NCBI GenBank assembly: GCA_947579665.1
Contig: OX388348.1
Location: forward strand, 16,802,001-16,866,000
Reading direction: 5' to 3'
Origin: Sympetrum striolatum
Taxonomy: Eukaryota; Arthropoda; Insecta; Odonata; Libellulidae
Length of the DNA: 64,000 nt
Shown here: positions 46,560 through 58,688 of the stretch, one piece after another
Position numbering within the stretch: the stretch's first letter is position 1
Layout: each line of letters starts with the position of its first letter
Position numbers and translations under genes: made by a program
Notes under the pieces: model-generated
The model's input: only the letters and a program-made list of their open reading frames with translations
What the model was told of the DNA's origin: nothing
The model's database searches: none

Positions 46560-48589
46560 GCCAGCGGATCAAAACCAAATAATAGTTAAAGATCAAACTG
46601 ATTAACTAACAGAAGGGGGTGTGATTCAAGACTTGAATACATTGTGGGAAAAAAGAAATGGGACGCGGTCAAAAGGTTTGAGTGCTAATTTGTATAATTG
46701 TAACGTAAGGACTGAGACAGTGTTTAAATGAAACCGGTCTTAAAAGGTGCATGTCATTTCGTTATGAGGTTTGTTGCCCAATGAGGTTATGAGGCATTGG
46801 AAGGAGTAAGCAGCAAAGATGGGTTTGAATTATAGGAGTAAAATAGTTGATTTATCGATTGGAGGTTTCGCTTTCTAATTGAAAGATAAATGATCGAAAT
46901 TATGGATGATAGTCTATTTACCTTTGTATTCTATTCCATTACATCCCTTCTCTATCAACCATATCATCCCTCTTTCTACCTTCTGCTTTCCATCCTTCAA
47001 ACAAAGTTGCGTCCACTATCAGTGCTATCCGAGAGGAGAGATAGCAAGGGTTCTAAGATAGGGGGATGGAAGGGAACAATCTGGCGTGGAAGTTGGGTCG
47101 TAATATGAGAGGAACGTCTGCTCGGGCACGCAAGATTCGGTGATTAAGAAGGTTCGCCTTATTTGGTACAGCGTCTCGTAGTTTACGATCCAAAATAGCG
47201 TATTTTATCTCCTCTTCATTTTCCCTTCACCATCAATTTTTCAGCTGCAGATTCCGCAAATCAACGTCTTCCTCAGCCAGATTCATATCTCCGTCTTCTC
47301 ATACCTTAACTAAACTGTGTTATAATGTCACGCCGCTTTCCCTTGATTTATGCTTGCACGCACCTTCACTTTTTAATAACTCTTTTCCGGTTTCTACTTA
47401 ATTTGTTTGATAGCTGTAAACTAGGTTTCAGTATATTTTTGCATAGTTTTGATAAGTTTTAGCAGTAGGTTGCCAATCCGTTTCGGATCGTTGAATTTGA
47501 ACCTTACCTTCACTTTATGTGAGGATGATCATAGGCTAATAGAAGTTTCTGGGAGAAGTAAAAGCTTAAATTTAATTCAAGTTATTCTTTATGTTGACTA
47601 AAAGGATTAATATCTTTAACATCGATAAAAGGCTTAATTGTTACAGTTTCATCATCTTGAATCTGTATTATTACAGCTCATTTTAGCCGTTTTTCTTTCG
47701 TTCCTCAGTTACATTTCCTCCGTATAACATCAAAAATTACTAAGTGGCGGTAACTGCAATAAAAAGTCACGTATTTTCTTCATTCGAGCACTTTGGTCTA
47801 TGATTTTTTTCTTTAGCCTCCCTTCCTCGACATGCGCAGTCGAAAACCAATTTTTAAAAGTTCTCTGTGTTTTTTTCTTTAGAGTTTTTTTTAACCTTAG
47901 AATAGTTCGAATAACTTCCGAAGATATTTAAAAAGAAACTCCTTAGGCATATCAAGTTTGGAAGCTTTTACTTAACAGTGAAGCCTTGAATATCATTAGG
48001 AAAGGCCGACAAAATCTATTAAGAGCAAAATTGAGTTTTGTTCCACAAGACTTTGCCGCGCTTCCCCGCAAAGTTTTTCTATTAATATTCTTATATTTCA
48101 ATATGAGTTTATATTCAGATGGCTACGCGAGATGAATAAAACTGAAAGTGGAAGTTACATTTATAATCTTATACAAAAAACTTAACCTTGTAAATTCGTT
48201 ATGTATAAGGGATTTTGAAAGGTTCTTTCTGTTTTTCTTACTTCTAGGTCAATGTGAATTTACTTTTATTGTTTATCTTAAATTCATTTTTGATGTATCC
48301 TTTCCTATGTATTTTTGAAGAGAATCATTTTCAGGCATAAATTAGAATGGGTTATGGGTTTAATAAGCATAACTTTTTGAGCATCAGAAAACGAATTTAA
48401 TTGGAAGCGAAGGACTGTTTAGTTATTTTATGGACCAATCAATTATATGGTGACCAAAATGTAAATATAAAAATCTGTTGCATTAGGCTCAACATAACGT
48501 CATATTTTTGTTATTTCCCTTCTTAAAAAATATAACATAATTATGATGTATATTGCAACTGACGGGGAATGGAATTAGTAATAGAATGG
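46560..48589. other. Nothing recognised
   Basis: AT-rich, with a small GC-richer patch at 46960-47160. No open frame above 72 codons. Confidence 0.5.
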
Positions 48590-49675
48590 TGACGGTTAAA
48601 GACAGCAAGGAAAAAATATTAAGGGATCCAGTCACCATTAGGGGACAATAGAAGGAATACGTTGAGAAAATTTTATGGGAAAAACATGAAACCCACCAGC
48701 ATAGAAATAGAAAGTGAGCAAGAAATTGAAGAAGACGATGATGGACCTGGGTTACTTGGTAGTGAAATAGTAGAACGGGTATTGCGGGATATGAAAGGGA
48801 ATGAAGGAACGGGGGTTGACGAGATCCCAGTAGAGCTCCTTAAGAACCTTGGAGATAAGGCCAAGAAATGTTTCTATGATTTAATTGGGAAAACTTATGA
48901 TGAATGGCAATGGCCAGAGGATTTACCAAAACTATCTTGATTCCTTTACAGAAAAAGAACAAGGCTACAGAATGTCGGGATTATCGTACAATTAGCCTAA
49001 TCTCTCACGCGGCAAAAGTGCTTCTGAGGGTTCTGAATAGACGGGTCGAGGGAAAAATTAAAGCGCAAATTGGAGAAGACCAGTTTGGTTTTCAGAGAGG
49101 AAAAGGAACGAGGGATGCAATTGGGGTGATGAGAGTATTTGCGGAACGAAGCCTGGAATTTAAGAGGGGCTTAGGTGTATGTTTTGTAGATTTTAAGAAG
49201 GCTTTCGATAGATTCCTGTGGCCAAAACTAATAGGATGTTAAAGAAATATGGGTTAGACTGGAAAGATAGGAAATTGGTTCAATATTTGCATCTAAATCA
49301 AACAGCTCGCGTAAGGATAGCTGATGGGGAATCAGGTTGGGCTGAATTGGGTAGGGGGTAAGACAAGGGTGTCCTATGTCACCAACTCTTTTTAATATAT
49401 ATGCAGAGGAAATGGTGGAAGAAGCCTGGGAAGAAATAGACAAGGGAGTAAAGATTTTTGGGGAAGTAGTGAAGTCTGTAAGGTATGCGGATGATAAAGC
49501 CATTGTGTGCGATTCCATAAAGGGTTTGCTAACATTAGTGAATGCTCTTAGAAATAAAACAAGGGAGTTTGGAATGAAAATTAACGTAAGTAAAACTAAA
49601 GTTTTGAGGTTAACTAAGGGAAAGAAAGCTAAGATAACTATTAGGGTGGATGGGGAAAAACTAGACCATTTGTAG
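48590..49675 (+). pseudogene. LINE reverse transcriptase fragment, frameshifted
   Basis: The + strand encodes the central reverse transcriptase of an insect endonuclease/reverse-transcriptase LINE (craftsman-like). It opens with KDSKEKILRDPVTIRGQ, then a stop. At 48722-48930 it reads NEGTGVDEIPVELLKNLGDK. After a frame change it reads ECRDYRTISLISHAAKVLLR, GEDQFGFQRGKGTRDAIGVM and CFVDFKKAFD at 48960-49210, which carries the first catalytic Asp block. After more changes comes MSPTLFNIYAEEMVEEA, with YADDKA at about 49483 as the active-site YADD. Coding similarity stops at GEKLDHL (49675). The endonuclease and the C-terminal third are absent. Frames alternate 2-1-2, so it is dead. Confidence 0.85.
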
Positions 49676-52600
49676 TTAAGTGCAAGTTTTTTACCTCCTC
49701 GGTTAAGGGTATTTCCCAGGTACAAATTATCCTTAGTTTCAATAAACTTAATTTCAATTCAAAACCAAGCTCTATATATTTGAAAACAGTTTCTGTTGAT
49801 GTAGAAGATGAGATTAGTTGACAAAAACGGCTTCTTAATATACATTAATGCCTCATGTAATATATTCATTTCAATATCGTTTTACATTTGCCTGCAACGT
49901 GTCAGTAGAGCGGTTGGAACTAGCTGTTCTTATCTTATTTCCCCAACTAGTTCTAGCTACAGTAAGCTTTTTTTAGTAGGCAAGGTGAGGAGTGAGGTTG
50001 TTTTCCCTTGCTTTTCAAGTCTCTTTGTATAAAGATATAAATTTTACTTAAACCTACATTATACATCCTACCAAATTTAAGCCCTTTTGAAATGTATTCC
50101 TCACATCGCTTGAAAAAGTATCCCACATCCGTTACTCATTTAAAAATATCCACCTTTCTACCCCTTCCAATATTTTCCCTTTAAAACACCCCCCTTACCT
50201 CCCTTCCCTTCATAATTCTCGCTTTATGCTCATCCACTTCACTCCTTTTCATTCCCGTGTTTTTGCACCCTCTATTTTCACCACTCTGCCTTTTCAGCCG
50301 CGCTTCGGCGAATCCTTTAAAGTCCGTGGACGAGTCATGCGCCAAACGAGTTTCATTTGTCACCCCTCGCCTTTGCCCTCCGCTCCTCGGCGAAACACCC
50401 GCTCCCCGTACCACTGACCAAAGAGAGGGTTGACCCACGAAAAATCAAAAGAGCGGAAAAACGAATTTATCTATCAGAACCAAACTCGATAAAGGAGAGT
50501 TGGGGTCAGTGTTTGGTGGAAAGGGATAGGTCGAACGTACTTATGGGTTGTCCGATATTTGTTCTGCGGGTGGGAAAGGGGATTTAGCTTTCAGAGATCG
50601 CTAAAAAAGTGTAATAAGTTGATTCGCCCATTTCGAATCCGAATCGAGATAGGCGGGACTGCAATTTTGTCATGTTTCGTGTAAGCAAAGGGTTGAAATT
50701 GCGGGCCGAAGATGAATGGTCTAATTTCCATGCATAGATGGAGTAAACTTTTGAATGAATGGTGGTCTAATCGGAGTGTCATAATTTTCCATTGGGGGAA
50801 AATATGCAAATTTGTAATTCCATTGCATTTGAAATTAGACGTTCAGTGTTATTGTTCATGTCCTATGATATCTCGTAGAGTGTCATTCTTAAAAAATGTA
50901 TCAAGAGGCATTGATACATACTCCTTTTTTAAGACATTTAGAGGTTATTTAAAATTAAACTCGTACGTTTTACTGTTATAAACATTCAAGTTATAAATTT
51001 ATTATTTACTTTCAATCCTCGAACATATAGGGTACTGAAATTCACAGCAATGGGCGATGTCTATTTTAAATCCATCATTCAGTTCAAAGAAAAGGCCTTG
51101 AATTTTTCTCAGGGCAAAATCGGATTCACAACCAGCATTCAAGGAATAATCGTCAACAATAGGTTATTGATTATTGCACATTTTATCCCTTGAATCTCTT
51201 GAAACTTCACAAGCTTCACTAATAATTTTTATGTTCTTGATTGAGAGTAGAATACAAGTCAAATAACAAAGGGGAAGATAAAGGCAAATTATGTTAGATC
51301 ACATGAAGGACAGAGTAAGCTACCAAGAACGAAAGAATAGGAAATAGATGAATATGAACATACCGAAATGGAGAACTGTCATGTATGCATGTATAAATGC
51401 GCACTACTTAGTAATATATGCATGTACTGCCCTATTCTTAATCCTACAGGACATACCTTTTTCATTGCTATATCTATAGTTTTATTATGATTGAAATGAA
51501 TTCTGGTAGTTTTATGATTATTCTCGGTCAGATGTTCCCATTCTACAGTTAGGAATCTAATTATTAAAAGTGAATTTTAGCATATAGTCCATGGTCTACG
51601 TAGTCTTTAAGATCCAAATAGCACGTATGAATGTATATATTTCAGCCGTGAGGGAGCAATTCGATAAACACACTCTCCCTAAAATGTAGGGCGCGCGGCG
51701 TTTATTATTCTGCATCCTTTTCCCTCGCTGAAATGATGATTGATAACCATGAACGAAGCAGAGTGCATGGATTATTCACTGCACTGAAACGATTGATGCG
51801 ATACATCACAGCGAAGCTGCATGTTTCAGTGCGTGATTCCCTGAATTATGAATCAGCGCACTCGTCAGTTGCTCGTACCATTGTTCAAAGAAAAGTCCTT
51901 AAGTTAACTTGTATCTTTGGAAATTTTAATCATTCGTGGGTATTCGTTCTCGGTTTCTGATGATCGGATTATTTCATGATGATCCGATTGCCCCAGTTTC
52001 TCATAGGGTGATGAGGTTATAGAAAATTAAAATATTTTTCGCTGCATATCCGCCTACGTTAGCAATAGAGATGATTTATGGCGATATTAGCTATTTTTTA
52101 GTAAACTCAGTAATTTTTAGCTTTTACGTTAGTGAGGTACTGATTAGGGACGTTTAGTAATTATAGTATTTTACTCAAGACCAAATGAGAAGGACGGATA
52201 TATTGTATTAGTAATCCAGAGATATAAATCATATATATATTTATATCAAATAATATTTGAAAAAAACTTTTTAATTAAAAAAATTCTAATATTTTTATGT
52301 CATCCGCTTATCAAGTAAAGTTTAAAAGGGATAGGTTTTGGAATTAGTCATTCATTGTCAATAGATAATGAAAATAATATTGAATGGAAACAGCAATTTA
52401 ATATTTATGATTTCCTTAGGATACCTGCAGCAATAGGATATATTGTTGGTACAAAAAGAATTTTCATCCATGAGAAAGTCTATTTGAAATATTATATGCC
52501 TTTATAGAAAAAGAGGATTCAAAAATTAATGCAAATGTTTCCCATTTAATTTAGAATAGTTCTTTAAGCATATCACAAAACTTTTTAAATTTCTATAAAT

Positions 52601-54855
52601 CTTATAAAATGATACATTTCCCGTCCCTAGTATATATCAAAACAAAAAAAGATCCACCAAATCAAATAGCAAGTAGCATTTTGACGTATACGGTTATAGC
52701 AAACATTACTAAAAGCATGACAATATAGGTTTCATATGGATGTTTGTAGAGACTATTTTTATACTCTCCGCGAATTCCGCCCCATCTATTGTAATATTTA
52801 AAGTGATCAATTTTGAATCTTCTAAAATTTTTTGCATGCTTCAGATCGGTAATATATCGCTGGGTTTACTTCCGCTGCAAACTGTAAATCGCGACTTCGA
52901 CGATGACAGCGCTCGAACCTTCCAATATTTATCGATCGTGGACATAATGCGGAACCGGAGCCAGAAAACAAATATAATTCTTGATTTCCATGAGTTTTCA
53001 TTAAATATTCCGCGTCCTCTTGCCAACGGACTCTAACATGTCCCATTGCAAGGCAATGAGGATTGGATCAAGCTATAAATAGTCTTTTTCCGACAGCCTA
53101 CATGAGTATTTATCTTCTCCCGAGGCAACTCTCAATTGTCTGCTGCGTTGTATGGTCCAGCATAGCAAATCTAGAAAGATGGAGGATGTATTCATTGGCC
53201 CTATACGCAGTTTAAATGGGAGGAACGCGCTCAGAGGAACAATGGTTTTTATCTGACCCTATTTCATGCAATACATAATTTATTCATTGCTACAGAGTCG
53301 ATATTTAGAGGAGATGAGTGTAAAGAAATCCAACCTTATTTGCCTAAATTTAAATTAATTGGAGGACGATAAAGATGTCAACTATACCCAATTATACTAT
53401 TTAAAGATTATTATTAGATCTAACCTTTACCTAGAATATATGTCGTAAATTTATTTTGAAGTACAGCCTGCTTTTTTGAGTTGAGTTAATTTTCCCCTCT
53501 CTATTTATTAATATTTGTTCTGTTGCCCGTCATACCGCTATGCATGTGGTATATTAATTCATTATTGTTTCCGCTTCATAATATTAAATTTATTTCCACA
53601 CTTTTCTTGACGGAACGAATGGAGACGTGTAACAAGAAAAAAAACTACTTCGTATTACTTTCTCTTTCCGTTTATCTGTTTACGAGTAGTTTGCCCAAAC
53701 AATAACCCACTTTTGTTATAATATGCATAATTTTACCTAATTTATTTTTAACCCATATCAAGAAATCATTTTATATTATTTTTTAAGAAATAATCTTCGA
53801 GAATTTGTCGAACGAAAAATTCAACCGATAGGAGAGAAATAGGGTCTGGGATGACGTAATTGGATAAGTAGAAGTTGAATCTATGTATACAAAATAGATC
53901 CTATTTCATATTTGACCAAAACTAGACGAATTTAGAGCTAGAGAGAATACAATGTTTACAGGAATATTTGTATCTAAAAAGGAAAAAGGATTGTTGTTTT
54001 TATTATTGCATTGTTATTTTTTGTGTTAACAGCACGGCTCTGTTACTGTTCTCTTTTTTCCTTTGATGTCCCTCTCATTATTTCTATCTATTTCGCTTAT
54101 GCATCCATGAAAGCTCTATGTTTGATCAAAAATACATTAATATTCCTTTTCCTTTCTCTCCTGATTCACTTTACGCCATTCTCATCCATAGTGCTCCAAG
54201 TAGTAAATGCTCAATTCCATACAATTCCCCAATTTTATATCTTCATACTCCAAATTCTGCTTAATTTAAATTTTTAACTCCATCCCTCCTTCATGCATGT
54301 CGTTGTTCCTTTTTCAATCACTATCTATCTCTGCCTTAATTTCACTCTATCTCGCAGCATTTATTCCTTTTCGCAAGAACCCCTCTCGATGTATCACAGT
54401 TTCTGACGCAGTATCTTCCTCGGTCTCTTTCTCCCAATTTTTCTCGCAGAATTTACATGACTGCCTCTTCGAATTTTAGATCCCATTTCAGTCCTTGATT
54501 TTTTTCTGTCCTTAACTCGTTCACCCTCTCTTTCTGGAGTTCTCTTTTTCCAATCTCTTTCATGCTCAGCTCAGCTCACGTACGGTGCAGCGTTTTCAAT
54601 AATTTTATGAATGATAAATTTTGCAAATAAGTATATACATATATTTATTTTACTTCATATGATGTACCATCTCTTCACTTTTTTGGATGCTTTTGGTAAG
54701 TTTTCTTTGAGAATGTATGTTTTAATACTTATAAGGAGAGATAGGTAACTAGAGATACACGCTAGAAATTACGTTTATGCAAGTACTGTTCATTTTATGA
54801 AGGTGCTTCCTCAGCGAAGGTTATTTTGCACAATTACCAACCCCACAACCCACGA
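49676..54855. other. No gene recognised
   Basis: AT-rich with CpG- and pyrimidine-richer stretches at 50150-50600, 51640-51860 and 54000-54560. Frames of 60-98 codons overlap on both strands. No repeat family member was identified. Confidence 0.5.
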
Positions 54856-54900
54856 GGGCTCCACCTTGAATCCCAGGACCCCTTTCACTAGAGGCGAACG
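54856..54900 (-). mobile_element. Small diverged SINE fragment
   Basis: The minus strand reads CGTTCGCCTCTAGTGAAAGG then GGTCCTGGGATTC and AAGGTGGAGCC. This aligns with CGTTTGCCTTTGGTGAAAGC and GGTCCTGGGTTCGATTCC of the SINE at 7925. Only the tRNA-related part is recognisable. Confidence 0.45.
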
Positions 54901-55076
54901 TAGAACCATTTTCGCAATTTTGTGGCGTGCAATGCGAATTCCCTAGCGCACTTAAAGGCAACCTTAAGGCGGCATTACCTATGAATATGTTTATTTGATT
55001 GTTTCCGCAACAATACCTTAAAAAATTATGACATAGATATTTCCGTATTTTTTTTGCTTTAATGAATAATTTTATG

Positions 55077-55160
55077 AGGAACGAAAGTGAAAATAACTTT
55101 TACTATACCACAGAATAATACTATACCACAGAATAATACCCTATTTTCACTTTCGTTCCT
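55077..55160. repeat. Perfect 19-bp inverted repeat with internal duplication
   Basis: AGGAACGAAAGTGAAAATA at 55077-55095 is inverted perfectly at 55142-55160. The loop holds two tandem copies of ACTATACCACAGAATAAT (55102-55137). It could be the remnant of a very small foldback element. No target duplication was seen. Confidence 0.75.
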
Positions 55161-56236
55161 GATGGATCCATACCACCAAGTCACGGCCCAAGCAGTTGAA
55201 TGATTTTATGTATATATTCAGGGGTTACGTTCACGGATTAAAGAAATATGGAAGGTGAAATGTATTATGCGTAATGATTCTTGTGAATAAAAAACATCCA
55301 TTTATAGTCACCAGCGATCGTTTTGCATGTGAACTTATTTGTGCTTCGCAAACAACATAAATATACTAGCATGCCCTTATTAAGGATTTGAACCTAGGAA
55401 CATAGTATAGCCACGACACCCAAACAGGCGAGGGAAGTAGTGATTCTCATTAAAAATACAGTTAAAGGGAATAAGTTAGCCAAAAATCTATTATTTGAAT
55501 CTAATATGCAGTTCTCCTGTGTGTTCGATTTGTAGAATTTCGAGTACCGTTCTATTGTTCTCTATCGATCAATCACTTTGTTTTGTTGATTATCGCGACT
55601 TATTTTAATTCCCTTCACAGTTTCAGGATATTAACGGAGTTACGTAGTATATTTTGATAAACCAACATAGGAATGTTTGTTACATTTCCTTTAAACTCAT
55701 TTTTATTAATATTACTATACTGATGACTACCTCTTAATTGTGATCTCTTACGGGATGTCCAAAAAGCGCTCTCATAGTTTGACTGTTTATTCCGCCATAT
55801 GCTTACGTATCTGACTCTCTGCGTCTTCATCCAAATCTGTCTTCCTCAGAATTATTTTTTTTTACTCTCCTAGCCTTTCTAAACACTTCAAGCAGTCCCT
55901 CATGCATAAGCTCCGTTAATCAATCTTAATATTTTCTAATCTCCTTAAGTCGCCTTACATCCATCCGCAACTTTCCCATCTTAAAACGCTCCCCACGTCT
56001 CATCGTCTGTTTACCCCCATTTCCATCAAAATCTTCCCGTGTTTCTCACAACACTTCCTCGGTCCCTATTCCCTACTCCGCAACACAGACTCTAATTCGG
56101 TCTTCAAGTCTCTCTTTCCGTCAATATTTCTCACACACCCACACTCTGTCTTTCCCACTCACTCCTCCCCAAAGGACTTCGCGAGAACGGTTGTCATGGA
56201 GTCTGTGATGGGCGAGGCGATAGATGGAGTCGGTCT
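55161..56236. other. No gene recognised; pyrimidine-rich tract
   Basis: The + strand at 55850-56180 is pyrimidine-rich. A box B-like GGTTCAAATCC on the minus strand near 55393-55403 has no convincing cloverleaf. Nothing else was found. Confidence 0.5.
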
Positions 56237-56495
56237 GTAAAGTATTCAGCTCAAAGGCCGGTTGGTGCCTCATCCCCTCTGGCATAAGATGGATGGAATG
56301 AATGTCATTATTTAGTATCGGTCATATCAGTCATAGTACTTTACAATTATTACAACTACCAACAATAGTAAAACAAAATTAAATGAAAGAGATTTCTTAC
56401 TTGATCCTATACTGACAGTAAAGTATTCAGCACTTAGTCCGGTTAGAACCTCAACCCGAACAGCATTTCCTATGTAGAGTTAGTGGAAGGAATGA
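56237..56495 (+). repeat. Diverged direct repeat, two copies 181 bp apart
   Basis: GTAAAGTATTCAGC at 56237 recurs at 56418. Both are followed by CCGGTT, then GCCTCA or ACCTCA with CCC. At a similar distance comes a GTGGAAGGAATGAGG or GATGGAATGAATG block. The unit is roughly 75 bp and its origin is unknown. Confidence 0.5.
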
Positions 56496-56665
56496 GGTTT
56501 ACTAGGTAGGACGAGGAGTAAGGTAGTTTGCCCTTACTTTCCTCACCGAGACAGAATGTTATAAGCAAAACATATCCATGTAAGTGAGACACAATGACTC
56601 CATGAGCAACACTCTTCTTGGCAGCCCCTATGGAGGGACCTTTCATCACAGCCATGATCAAGGCT

Positions 56666-56917
56666 TAATTATTAGTTAGAGGCTCCAAAAGCCGTCTTTG
56701 TCGGCGTTCCTCCTCTTACATCCCGGTAGTCAGAGAAAGCAAGAAAGGAATGCCGCACTATAATTGTAAATTGTAAATGGGTACGATTTAAGTGCGGCAT
56801 TCCTTTCTTGCTTTATGGGCTTACGGTAAGTGAAAGGAGGAACGCCGACAAAGACGGCTTTTGGAGATTTCAAACCTCTAATTCATTAACAGCCGTGTTT
56901 CAATATTTATTTATTTA
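56666..56917 (+). mobile_element. Hairpin repeat family, complete copy with 13-bp TSD
   Basis: The outer arms TTAGAGGCTCCAAAAGCCGT then CTTTGTCGGCGTTCCTCCT (56676-56714) are inverted at about 56835-56881. A second nested inverted repeat (AAAGCAAGAAAGGAATGCCG with CACT, 56736-56759 against 56791-56814) makes most of the 252-bp copy self-complementary. An asymmetric AT-rich extension ending TATTTATTTATTTA forms the right end. CATGATCAAGGCT flanks it at 56653-56665 and 56918-56930. No coding capacity. The class is unresolved: the self-complementarity looks like a MITE, but the variable-length duplications look like a retroposon. Confidence 0.75.
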
Positions 56918-57003
56918 CATGATCAAGGCTGTGAGGAAAGTAAATGAAAGATACATTTGATTCTATGCTGTATCAATTAAAAAATGGAAATAAAAGATGG
57001 AGT

Positions 57004-57206
57004 AAAGAAAGAAAATTTGGAATACGGCTGTTAATGAATTAGAGGTTAAAAATCTCAAATAGCCGTCTTTATTGGCTTTCCTCGCCTCATTCACCGGTAT
57101 TCGGAGAAAACAGGAAGGGATAGCCGCACTTTTTCTTCGAATACCGGTGTAAGAGACGAGGAACGCCGATAAATACGGCTATTGGAGATATTAAACCTCT
57201 AAAGTG
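57004..57206 (-). mobile_element. Hairpin repeat family, second copy with 11-bp TSD
   Basis: The arms TTAGAGGTTAAAAATCTCAA then ATAGCCGTCTTTATTGGC (57039-57076) pair with 57150-57202. The centre contains an inner CACCGGTATTCG/CGAATACCGGTG pair. The AT-rich extension, read as the inverse CAGCCGTATTCCAAATTTTC, is on the left, so the copy is inverted relative to 56666. AAAGATGGAGT flanks it at 56993-57003 and 57207-57217. Confidence 0.7.
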
Positions 57207-57217
57207 AAAGATGGAGT

Positions 57218-57660
57218 TGCTCGGATATTCGGGGGCTCGCTGTTCGCGGTACCATACGACTGTCGATCACAAAAAACGTTCTCACAAAAACCATTCGGAG
57301 ACCGGCGTTCCAGACCCGCAGTCGTTCCCCTTTCAAAAGAACCCCGCGCCGTGGAGCGGTAAAAAGGTCGGTACCGTATACGTTCTATATTTGGAAAGCG
57401 ATACATCGAGTTGGCAAAAAGAATGCGAAAGCGCTCTCCCCAATTCTTGCGCACTTTGCATTCGGATAAGATATAGAGTTACGCCCCCGAAAAATCAGGG
57501 ATCGATGCTCCGGGGCGCGGTCTCGGGAAAAATTGGGGCGACGCTCTTGTCTGCACGTAACCTTGCTCTCTTTGCGCTGCTCGCTACAAGTTCTTAATGG
57601 GAGGGAAACAAAGGCACGATTTTGGTGCGTAGGATCTTCGAGTGTTTGAAATAGGCCGTT
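57218..57660. other. CpG-rich block of unknown origin
   Basis: About 440 bp with many intact CpG sites in otherwise AT-rich DNA. Frames on both strands (128 codons + at 57211-57597, 105 codons - at 57385-57702) overlap completely and have no domain, so I call neither. It could be a decayed transposon, a foreign insertion or an unmethylated regulatory block. Confidence 0.4.
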
Positions 57661-58270
57661 GTATCGCGAGAAGATAAAATCGTGGGTTAAAGTCAAATTC
57701 ACACATATTTATTTATTTATTGTACAAAACCACTGCAGTTAGTCGCAAGGACTGGTTTAAAAATTAATTAAAAGGAATTAAAAAAATTTACCATGTATAA
57801 ATAAACATTTTAAAAATTCAACAATATAAATGTGCAACAAATATATGAATTATAAAAACAGCGCTGTGAATTAGTTAAGTCAGTATGAATTATCTAAATA
57901 CATCCCAAGGAATTCCTTGGGATCTTTCCTGGGTGCACACCCTTATGTGTAAAGTATGTACCTTAAACCCTTTCCTTGTTTCTCAATGTATATTGAGGAC
58001 ATTCAAGAGTAAAAAAGATATTATTATATCTCGTTCTTCAGTATGATCAGCCTTTCCAACGGAAGAATTTTGATCTATTCACTCCAGTGAGGAGCTTTTT
58101 TTCCCGAGTATGAGTTTCAGATCAATTTCTCTGACCCAAATTCTGGCACGAATCGAATTAGTAAAATACATAGTAGTATACATAAAAAACCTGATATTCT
58201 ATAGCCTTATCAACATATTGTCAGATAAAATGGCATTTTAATGCAATAAAAATCCTTTCTAGATCAAGTA
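57661..58270. other. AT-rich spacer with a perfect palindrome
   Basis: CCCAAGGAATTCCTTGGG lies in a 22-bp perfect palindrome at 57902-57923. The remainder is AT-rich with nothing recognisable. Confidence 0.55.
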
Positions 58271-58400
58271 GCTCCCGCATGAGTGGCTCATGCGGGCTGC
58301 GCGTTTGGCTGTGTTGAAAATGGCAACGGGTTTGTTTCCCTTGGTAGCCTATGTTCGAAATGACCTGAGCTTGCGGAGCCCTGTTAAAATAATAATAATA
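58271..58400 (+). mobile_element. Older tRNA-derived SINE copy
   Basis: GCTCCCGCATGAGTGG, CTGCGCGTTTGGCTGT, a TTTCCCTTGGTAGCC remnant of box B, and TCGAAATGACCTGAGC follow the order of the SINE at 7925. The tail is AATAATAATAATATT instead of TACTACTACC. The D-arm region is a perfect hairpin: CCCGCATGAG (58274-58283) and CTCATGCGGG (58287-58296). No target duplication was found. It is older and more diverged than the copies at 7925 and 29120. Confidence 0.65.
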
Positions 58401-58688
58401 TTATCACATATTCAATACAACTCCTACAATGCTTACACTTTCGCAATCCACAATCGATTCCAAACGGTCCTGTTATATCAATGTTTCCGATTATTACATT
58501 ATAATTTTATGTTTTGAAGATAAATTACGACATTTATATACATTTATTGTATTACTATACTGTACTAATGAATTGAAGGATTTGTACTACTGAAGGATTC
58601 CTCCATTGCCTGAACTTAACCTATTTCTTTTACTCAGATATTCTTTCATTAGTTCAATATTTGCAAAAATGAATACATTAATAATTTT
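58401..58688. other. Nothing recognised
   Basis: AT-rich spacer between the SINE and the first ~217-bp direct repeat. Confidence 0.5.

Noticed and set aside
55380..55430. Possible tRNA on the minus strand (GGTTCAAATCC box B)
   Set aside because: No anticodon stem or D stem can be formed, and no box A at the right distance.
56470..56661. 63-codon - frame next to the hairpin element
   Set aside because: No domain and no conservation evidence. It ends within a diverged direct repeat.
57211..57702. Frames of 128 codons (+) and 105 codons (-)
   Set aside because: Stop codons are rare in CpG-rich DNA. The frames overlap antiparallel and neither resembles a protein family.
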